This document shows positions 57,091 through 64,000 of a DNA stretch of 64,000 nucleotides, piece after piece (the first letter of the stretch is position 1; each line of letters opens with the position of its first letter). The translations under genes and the position numbers were made by a program. This stretch comes from Suillus spraguei (Eukaryota > Basidiomycota > Agaricomycetes > Boletales > Suillaceae), in assembly GCA_016800925.1 (NCBI GenBank), contig JABCPU010000314.1, positions 1-64,000 on the forward strand. The letters run 5' to 3'. Under the pieces are notes generated by a model, which did no database searches, was not told where the DNA came from, and saw nothing but the letters and a program-made list of their open reading frames with translations.

Positions 57091-58576
57091 TGTTACGACC
57101 ATGCAAAACTGGAGATTAGTAAGAAGTCCTGGTCTTACATGGGGTTGTACCGGAGGGTTGTAAAGTCAAAGGGGCTTGGCCTCAGCTCATGCACTGTGCC
57201 CCTTACCCGAGTATGTGCCCTTAATTTCGGATGAAGTCCAAGGGAGAGTTCTGGTGAAGTCCGGATGGAGAGTCTGGATGAACTCTAAGGCAGGATAGTT
57301 CAACAGAGCTCCGATGGACTTCTGGATGAGCACGGGAATGCACCGGAACTATTTTCAGAAGGTAGGGAGTAATGGTAACACTACTGGAACAAGCTCCAAG
57401 TAGAACAGATGAAAGATGGACCACTGGACAAAGTCCAGGGCAGGATAGGAGCAGAGCTCCGGAGGGAAAGATGATCCATAGATGTTAGAGGATAGGATAG
57501 GATGGATCCGGAGGACTAGGGGTCCGAAGGTCCAGAGCTCAGAGGAGCAGAGGAGTGGAGGAGTGGAGGAGTGGAGGAGTGGAGGAGTGGAGGAGTGGAG
57601 GAGTGGAGGAGTGGAGGAGTGGAGGAGTGGAGGAGCAGAGGAGGAGGAGCAGAGGAGAGGAGCAGAGGAGCAGAGGAGCAGAGGAGCACAGGAGCAGAGG
57701 AGCAGAGGAGCAGAGGAGCAGAGGCGCGGATGGTCAGATGATGGATGAGCATAGCTCTGTGGATCTTAGGGGAAGTGTGGCTACTAGAGAGGAGTATGTC
57801 TGGATATGGTGTAGAGATAGTATAGACTACTCCGGACAAGGTCCGGAATAGGAAACAGACAGTATAAGACTACCCAAAGTAGGTCGGAGTGAAACAGATG
57901 ATAGATGGAGATGGACGAAGTCTGAAAAGATTATAGGACATAGGATCAAAGCTCCAGCCTAGGGAGTGATCCAATAGGCCTGAGTCGGAAGCTTACAAGG
58001 GCCGGAGCCCAAGTGCAAGAACGGAAACGGAGTTATATAGACATGATCACAGGATACAGAGTAATCAAAGGAATATACAGAAGTAGGAACAATGAATCAG
58101 ACTAAGGTCTGCAGGAGTTGTACTACAAGTTTATATACTGTAGGAGCATGCCAGAGGGTAAGTAAGGATAGTCCAAGGCTATGTTTGAGGCATTGTGGAA
58201 CACAAGGCTATGAACTCAGAAATAAGACTTGTACGAAATATCTTATCAAGACGGAAGTCAAGATATCCAAAAGCCAGAGGTGCAGAGATAACTGAAAGCC
58301 GGACACAGGTATTAACCTAAAAGGAGTAACGCGCAGGTGCGCAGAAATAGTTTCGGATATGTGCATGGATTGGATATGGACACGGATTGGATATGGACAT
58401 GGGGATCAGATGGGTGGATCAGATCGGATGGATGGACTGAGTCGGATATGGATTGGAGTGGATGGGTGGATTGGATATGTGAGCTGGATTGGATGGGTGG
58501 ACTAGGATGTATGGATTCGGTGTCCGGATGTCCATGGATAGGATCTGATCTGGACCTGAATGTACGGTATATGACA
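57091..58576 (-). repeat. Family-C LTR, 1.5 kb, with internal minisatellite
   Basis: On the plus strand it runs TGTTACGACC...GGTATATGACA, so its ends resemble family B, as does an inner block (CTTGGCCTCAGCTCATGCAC). It is twice as long as B because of inserted and expanded sequence, including the minisatellite at 57,543-57,724 and a GGATTGGATATGGAC-rich part at about 58,360-58,490. The flanks GGCAG and GCAAC do not match, and the right flank enters a family-A LTR already missing its end. It is therefore either old or bordered by a deletion. Part of it recurs at 1-2143. Confidence 0.75.
57543..57724. repeat. Purine-rich minisatellite
   Basis: About nine copies of the 9-mer GTGGAGGAG (to about 57,640), followed by variants of AGAGGAGC with some deletions (to about 57,724). 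Long open frames arise here in several frames purely from the repeat and are not genes. The 1-2143 copy does not extend across this part, so expansion cannot be compared. Confidence 0.9.
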
Positions 58577-59777
58577 GCAACAGTGAAAAGGCACAGACAG
58601 TCTGCTGGGAAAAGTACAAGGAACTAGTTCCAAGTACGATCAAGGGTTCAGCCTCAAAGATAACTCTAAGAGGTTCTATGAGACTAAAGACTAAGACTAA
58701 GGAGTGCTTAGACTTAGAGATGATTCAAGACGACTAAGGATTGGAGGTCCTTAGCGAAGAGGAATCCAGGTAAAACCCAGTAAGATTAAAGTGGGGAAAT
58801 ACAAGCATAATTGTTATATACCATACTTCTGATCTCAGATCCGATCAGATCCGATCGATCCTACTTCTGTCCAGTCCACAGATCCTGTCCAGATCACCCA
58901 TCCGAAAGTCCCTCCCTCTCGCACTCTAACTCCCTTGTGGACATCTGCATCTACCTCCTTTCGGCAATCCTCCTGTCTCTGGTATTCCAGCTGTGTAGAT
59001 TTCCTTCCTGCTTACTGATCCATTACCTGTGTCTCATTTCTGACTCGTGCTTACTGATCCGTTGCATATTAATAATAGACTCCGTTATACATCATACATA
59101 GCCCTCGGTCCCGGACTCATTGATTATCTGTGCTAGTTACTTACACTATATAAACCACTTGTAAATCTCCCTAGAACCTTAGTTCGAATATCATCTTAGA
59201 TTCTGCTCAATCTGTTCCTCTGGACTTGAGTACTTCCAGCTCTAGTCATCTTCTGAGACTTAGGATTGATTCCTATAAGTCTGCATCTCCGACTCTACCT
59301 TTGGGTAGTCTACCTCTGTTAGTTTCTAGTTAGGAACTCATTCCGAGACTAGTCTTAGTCCTCATATCATCTCCACGTTCCGGATAACCTTCGGACACAT
59401 CATATCCAATACCTTTGGATGTCCGGATCCATCACGCGACCACTTCCAGATCTTCGGACATATACCTATCCTCTGAAATAAGGGGCATTACTCAGGAAAG
59501 GGGCACAGTGTACGAACTGAGGCCAAAGCCCTTCGGATCTTTCACCCTTTGAGTACAGTCTTAACAATAATACACTGTGCTTAAATAAGACCATTATGTG
59601 TGCACAGACCATGTAATCATGGGAAATCTGCGTATCCTAATAAGGAAGGCATGTATTGTACAGACATGTTGAAGTGTATGAGTCAGTGATTTAGCATACA
59701 TGTATGATAAATCAAACAAGAACAAAAGAAATGACATAAGTAAATGAAAATGAATAGGGGTACATATGACTGTAACA
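58577..59777 (-). repeat. Family-A LTR, truncated, split by a solo B LTR
   Basis: 58,577-58,811 and 59,572-59,777 together form most of a minus-oriented A LTR (...ACAGTGAAAAGGCACAG to GACTGTAACA). Its right-end bases are lost where LTR C begins. AAGATTAAAGT is conserved at 58,782-58,792. The interruption is the B LTR at 58,812-59,566. Confidence 0.9.
58812..59566 (+). repeat. Solo family-B LTR with ATAAT target duplication
   Basis: A 755-bp LTR, TGTTATATACC...CTTAACA, is flanked by ATAAT at 58,807-58,811 and ATAAT at 59,567-59,571. It sits inside a family-A LTR and so is younger than it. A TATA-like CTATATAAACC lies at about 59,150. Confidence 0.95.
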
Positions 59778-60343
59778 CTTGAGCTATCTCATGCATGCTG
59801 AGAAGAGGAGGAAGCTCAGATTTGTTATATTGCCATGGAGTGCGGTCTTGATTAACACTAAAGTAGGTTTGTACTATGTCATCATGCAACTAGTCTTCAA
59901 GAAATGCAAATGGTCCTTTCTCAAGAAAATCTCAAGTGTGACTACACACCACAAATGCTACAGGTTTGGGATAAGTTTGCTGAGCTTAAGCACAAATTTC
60001 CCTCATTGGGTACTAAAGAAGATGAAGAGCTTCTAATTGACAAAGAGTAAGTTTGCCAAGCTTAAGCACAAATTTCCCTCATTGGGTACTAAATAAGATA
60101 AAGAGCTTCTAATTGACAATGTGCAAATTTCCCTCGTTGGGTACTAAGGTAAGCTAATCTAATTCTGATTCCTCCATGCCAACAAGGAAAGCAACTGCAT
60201 CTTTAATGTGTTGCAAAAATTCTGCCCCACACTTCCAATGTAAGTCTGATCACCTACTGCGCCACCCTCTTGCTGATCATCCTCTCATGCATCAGCTTGC
60301 CTTGGCCTCCGAGGTTGTTGGTAGAAGCGGACATTTGAGTCCT
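59778..60343 (+). repeat. Coding-like remnant with tandem duplication
   Basis: At about 59,895-60,048 a plus-strand open stretch reads QEMQMVLSQENLKCDYTPQM and then WDKFAELKHKFPSLGTKEDE before a TAA. The segment encoding FAELKHKFPSLGTK...LLID (about 71 bp, 59,978-60,048) is repeated in tandem at 60,050-60,118. A partial third copy follows at about 60,119-60,147. I do not recognise the protein. The stretch is probably an old transposon or gene fragment. Confidence 0.5.
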
Positions 60344-60820
60344 TGTTACAGTTGTACGTGCCCCTATTCATTTTCCCTTTATCTTCTTTCTTGTATATCA
60401 CGTCACATGACTTTGACTCATATGCTCAATGCATCTGTACAATACATGCCTTCCTTATTAGGATACGCAGTTACATTCTCACAGTTACCTGGTCTGTGCG
60501 CACATATCTACCTATATAAGCACAGTGTACTTGTAGTAGATTCTTCACTTTAATCTTACTGGGTTTTACCTGGAACTTCCTTCGCTTAGGTCTCCAACCT
60601 AAGTCGTCCTTGAATCGTCTCTAAGTCTAAGCACTCCTTAGCCTTAGTCTCTATTCTCGTAAGAACCTCTCGGACTTATCCTTGAGGCCAGACCCTTGAT
60701 CGTACTCGGAACGCGTTCCTTGTACTTTCACCTTGTCCTCTTTTGGGCATTGTAAGAAGCTCCCAGCAGACCACCTGTGTCTTCTCACTGTCGCTGGTGA
60801 CACCATCCCAGTTCGTAACA
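60344..60820 (+). repeat. Family-A 5' LTR
   Basis: A 477-bp LTR, TGTTACAGTTG...CAGTTCGTAACA. TATATAAG is at 60,513-60,520. ACTTTAATCTT, at 60,547-60,557, begins 34 bp downstream, a normal distance for a transcription start. It is the exact complement of the primer-binding site. Confidence 0.95.
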
Positions 60821-60821
60821 A

Positions 60822-60832
60822 AAGATTAAAGT
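60822..60832 (+). promoter_or_regulatory. Self-complementary primer-binding site of family A
   Basis: AAGATTAAAGT begins 2 bases after the LTR end and is the reverse complement of 60,547-60,557. The match stops at exactly 11 bases on both sides. In Tf1 and related elements an 11-nt 5' RNA end folds back on such a site and is cleaved to prime reverse transcription. No tRNA 3' end match (TGG...) is seen here. Confidence 0.75.
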
Positions 60833-60987
60833 CTATCTGATCGTCGACTATCCAGTCTCTGACTCCGAACCCTGATTGCTTAGATAAGCCCGATTGTCAA
60901 GAGAAGCCCTCTGACAGAAGATAAGCCCTAATGGACAGCAAGACAGCGTGTGTAGGCATCGAGAAAGTATAACTCACCAGACGAATC

Positions 60988-61815
60988 ATGGCGACCAAAG
61001 AATTTGAATACAAGATCAGCCAGCCAAACACCTTTGATGGAGATCGCAACAATTCTCGCGAATTTATCCAGTCATGTAACCTTCACTTCGACATCAACGA
61101 AAAGCTTTACACTACCAACAAACAGAAGATCATTTTTATGACCGAAAGGAATGCCAAATCTTGGAAAGAGCAATTCCTTGACCATGCTCAATCAACCGAC
61201 ACCTCTGGACAAAAAGTTGGTTATGGGACAATGGTGGATTTTATGAAAAGTTTCAAGGAAGCTTTTGAACCGGTGGATACCAAAGGAACTGCACTCACGA
61301 AACTCAGGGATCTCAAACAAGGAAGCAGAGATCTTCACACTTACATCGCCAACTTTGAGGCACTTGCAGCCAAGGCTCAAATCATCGACAATGCAATGAA
61401 GATCCAATTCTTCCAAGATGGCCTGAACTGGGGCATCCTTACAAAGCTTTTCGCACTAGGAGATGTCTCAGAAGTATTCCGAGATGTTGTGTTGCAATGC
61501 GTTTCCATTGACAATTCCCATCATCACCTTCAAGCCATGAGGACACGTCATGCTCCACAACAGAAGAAAAAGAACTACGGAAATGCACGTTACATCCCCA
61601 ATCAGGATTCCAACGCAATGGTCGTAGATCGAATATCTGATACGGAGAGATCCGAATGCATGAAGAAGGGACAATGCTTCGGATGCAAGAAGACAGGACA
61701 CCGCATTCATAATTGTCCCGATAGAAAGAAGAAGACCCCGCTCCGACAAACCGAAGTCAAAGAAGAAGGGGAAGACGATGAAGAAACTGTAAGGCGGATT
61801 GTCGCGGATTTTTGA
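60988..61815 (+). CDS. gag: Ty3/gypsy Gag with zinc knuckle (right copy)
   Basis: A 275-residue capsid protein, collinear with the left copy at 2967-3800. It starts MATKEFEYKISQPNTFDGD. The core includes DFMKSFKEAFEPVDTKGTAL and IQFFQDGLNWGILTKLFALG. A CCHC knuckle CFGCKKTGHRIHNC lies near residues 231-244. The stop is in GAT TTT TGA (61,807-61,815), overlapped by the pol frame in the -1 register. The frame is intact. Confidence 0.9.
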   Translation: MATKEFEYKISQPNTFDGDRNNSREFIQSCNLHFDINEKLYTTNKQKIIFMTERNAKSWKEQFLDHAQSTDTSGQKVGYGTMVDFMKSFKEAFEPVDTKGTALTKLRDLKQGSRDLHTYIANFEALAAKAQIIDNAMKIQFFQDGLNWGILTKLFALGDVSEVFRDVVLQCVSIDNSHHHLQAMRTRHAPQQKKKNYGNARYIPNQDSNAMVVDRISDTERSECMKKGQCFGCKKTGHRIHNCPDRKKKTPLRQTEVKEEGEDDEETVRRIVADF

Positions 61816-64000
61816 CTTGGAGAAACAAAGACTCGACGTATGTTTCTCCCAATGTACTACTAAGACTTGTACGAGCTGTAGGTGAAAGAAAAGAACTTCG
61901 TGTCCCTATCACCCTTCACTCGCGTACTCGTCTAAAGTCCGTCAACACCACCGCTGTGATTGATTCAGGCGCAGCTGGAACATTCATCTCCGAAGAGTTT
62001 GTGAAACTTCATCAAATCACACGACAAAAACTCAAAAAACCATTTCAAGTTACTACAGCAGATGGAACTCTTATCAAAGGAGGACTGATCACACACTACT
62101 GCCTTTTTAGTGGTCAAAATTGATGAACGAACCATGTATGGAAAATTCAATATTACCAAACTAGGAAGAAGAGATCAAATCCTTCTGGGAATCCCATGGT
62201 TACATGCAATGAACCCAAGTATAGATTGGGCCGCCGAAACATTAATCCTTCCCCGAACAACAAAATTGGACGAAATTGAAATTGATATGGATAATGATCG
62301 AAAGAAGAACGGACTGCCTCCCATCTTCCATTGCCATCCTAAAAAATGGCAACACTCCCAACTTCCAAGATCCCTCGTCACTCCTATTTCTAAGGATCCT
62401 GAACCAGAAGAACAAATGCCAAGACCAGTATCACCGATTCCCCACGCAGAAAAGCGCAAGAATGAATCCAAACCCGAGCATCGGGTCGGACAAGAGCCTA
62501 TTGAGCAACGACCAATAGAAGAACAGAAGTATGGAAAAAGGAAAGCAGAAGAGGAGATCCCCGGACGGGATACCAACATACCGAAATTATCCAAGTTCTA
62601 CGTACCCCTGAGAACTCTTCAACACACTCCCTCGACTTCAATTGAAGAAATCCCTGACGAAGAAGAACCCGTGCCCTCGTTGATCCCAACAGAGGATGAT
62701 GAACAATTCAATACCATGCAAGATGTCTGGCACGCACCAGAAGTCCATGAAATTTCCTCCTATGAGCTTGGCGATGGAGAATTTCTTGTGGAATATGACA
62801 CTGATGGAGTTAGCATGAGGATCATAGAAGAAGTTTCCATGGACACCCCCTCACATATGATGGGACTTCTCGATTCGAACAACTCTCCAACTACTCCGCA
62901 ATTCCACTTCCTCCTCCGAAATACAGTAACAAAGCTCAGGAATTCGCCACGGATGAGAAAGAAAAGAAAAAGAAATCCTTCAAAGAATTGGTTCGGACTA
63001 TTTGCATGACTTTGCAGATGTCTTTGCTAAAGATGGGCTGAACAAACTACCCCCCCTGGTATAGATCATTGGATCAATACTAAACCCGGTTTGATCCCTC
63101 GCACATCTAAGGTCTACCCGCTATCGGAAAAAGAACGCACTGCCGTCAAAACATTTATTGATGAAAACGTTGCAAAAGGTTTCATCTCAGAATTGAAGTC
63201 ACCCCAAGCTAGTGGCTTCTTCTTTGTAGGAAAGAAGAGTGGAGAGTTGCGCCCCTGCCAAGATTATCGCTACATCAATGATTGGACAGTTAAGAACGCC
63301 TACCCGCTCCCACTTCCTATCTCCCTCGTTGCACGCCTTCACAACGCACAGTTCTTCATGAAAATGGATATCCGGTCAGCTATAACAACATTCGCATCCA
63401 TCCTGATGATCGCTGGAAAGCTGCTTTTACTACGGAATTTGGCCTTTTCGAACCAAACATTATGTTCTTTGGCCTTTGCAATTCACCAGCAACTTTCCAA
63501 GCATACATGAATCGTACCTTCCAGCAGGAGATCAATGAAGGATGGATGGTTATCTACATGGACGATATTCTCATATTTTCCACAACTATGGCAGAACATT
63601 GCGAACAGACAAAACGGGTTTTGATGAAAATACGAAAAGAACATCTGTTCTTAAAACCGGAGAAATGCACCTTTGATGCAGAAGAAGTGGAATACCTCGG
63701 AATGATAATTCGTCCCGGACAAGTTGCTATGGATACCGCCAAGACCAAGGGAATCTCCGAATGGCCAGTCCCAAAATCTGTAAAAGATGTTCGGTCTTTC
63801 CTCGGTTTTTGCAACTTCTACTGCACGTTCATTTCCCACTACTCTGATATCGCTCGACCCCTTATGAATTAACAAAGAAAGATAAGGTCTTCGATTGGTC
63901 AACTGGCTGTATGGACACCTTCAACGAATTGAAACGACGCTTCACATCCCAACCGGTACTCCGTAACCCTGATCCTTCCCGACAATTTGCTATTGCTACC
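61812..64000 (+). pseudogene. pol: Ty3/gypsy protease and reverse transcriptase, frame-broken, cut by window end
   Basis: The protease motif VIDSGAAGTFIS is at about 61,955. An extra T near 62,106 (TTTTT against GTT in the left copy) shifts the frame before MYGKFNITKLGRRDQ. The linker is Lys/Glu/Pro-rich. The reverse transcriptase has [29 protein letters not shown], then [15 protein letters not shown] and the intact [11 protein letters not shown] box (63,550-63,580). Further frame breaks lie near 63,050 (C run), 63,378 (after DIRS) and 63,862. RNase H-like sequence (DWSTGCMDTFNELKRRF) starts before the window end. Not functional as read. Confidence 0.88.

Larger units (their letters stand above)
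60344..64000 (+). mobile_element. Ty3/gypsy element, family A (right copy), continues beyond the window
   Basis: 5' LTR (60,344-60,820), primer-binding site, gag, protease and reverse transcriptase, cut by the window end at the start of RNase H. The left flank is GTCCT (60,339-60,343); its partner would lie outside. Gag is intact, but pol carries several frameshifts, so this copy is not autonomous. It is the best guide to the family. Confidence 0.93.

Noticed and set aside
57543..57724. Regular repeats that might suggest a CRISPR-like array
   Set aside because: Units are 8-9 bp in direct tandem with no spacers, inside a eukaryotic LTR.
57482..57851. Long open frames rich in Glu-Glu-Trp-Arg-Ser-Gly repeats (plus) or Ser/Thr/Pro/Leu repeats (minus)
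   Set aside because: They exist only because the 9-bp minisatellite has no stop in several frames; both strands are equally open, and no gene context exists.
57086..58581. LTR C as a recent insertion with a target duplication
   Set aside because: The 5-bp flanks GGCAG and GCAAC differ, and the right flank is a truncated A LTR, so a deletion or rearrangement has altered at least one side.
1..64000. tRNA or rRNA genes
   Set aside because: I looked for T-arm-like GGTTCGAATCC patterns on both strands and found none with a matching acceptor stem; the search was by eye.

Overview
The window looks like nuclear DNA of a filamentous basidiomycete, probably an Agaricomycete. The evidence is dense 45-60 bp GT-AG introns, fungal genes such as Gin4/Hsl1-type kinase, Zds1-like protein, Pat1, TMA16 and MOZART1, and transposons typical of mushroom genomes: chromodomain Ty3/gypsy elements, a Plavaka-type transposase, a DIRS/Ngaro-like reverse transcriptase and Tc1/mariner. 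No tRNA, rRNA, CRISPR array or bacterial feature was seen.

Layout. 1-13,650 is transposon-dominated. It holds an LTR fragment split by a Tc1/mariner element, a truncated gypsy element (family A, minus strand), the 3' end of a chromovirus (family B) with its LTR, a solo B LTR in opposite orientation, a copia-like gag, and a dead Plavaka transposase split by a solo A LTR. A promoter-like block and another solo A LTR follow. 13,650-16,150 has no recognisable gene. 16,150-53,300 is the host-gene block: TRM82 (frame-broken), EXPERA/TMEM97-like (frame-broken), RPL43, a five-finger CCCH protein, a glycosyltransferase-like membrane protein, PAT1, glycogen debranching enzyme, a decayed Notchless/RSA4, three unrecognised proteins, a Zds1-like protein, MZT1, TMA16, a Gin4-type kinase and DNA ligase IV. 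53,640-64,000 is transposons again: a dead DIRS/Ngaro-like element, a 1.5 kb LTR carrying a minisatellite, nested A and B LTRs, and a second A element that runs off the window end.

How it fits together. The host genes are ordinary housekeeping genes with no shared pathway. They cover translation and ribosome biogenesis (RPL43, TMA16, RSA4, TRM82), mRNA turnover (PAT1), glycogen breakdown, cell-cycle and spindle control (Zds1-like, Gin4-type kinase, MZT1) and DNA end joining (ligase IV). Several sit as tight divergent pairs. The two transposon blocks share families A, B and C, with the two A coding regions in opposite orientation about 57 kb apart. Perfect 5-bp target duplications, a TA duplication and a paralogous empty site allow some insertions to be ordered. 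The most informative signal is in family A: an 11-nt primer-binding site directly after the LTR is complementary to a stretch just downstream of the LTR TATA box, the Tf1/sushi self-priming arrangement. Several conserved host genes carry one or more single-base frame breaks; this may be decay or uncorrected sequencing error. I found no clear sign of a new biological system.
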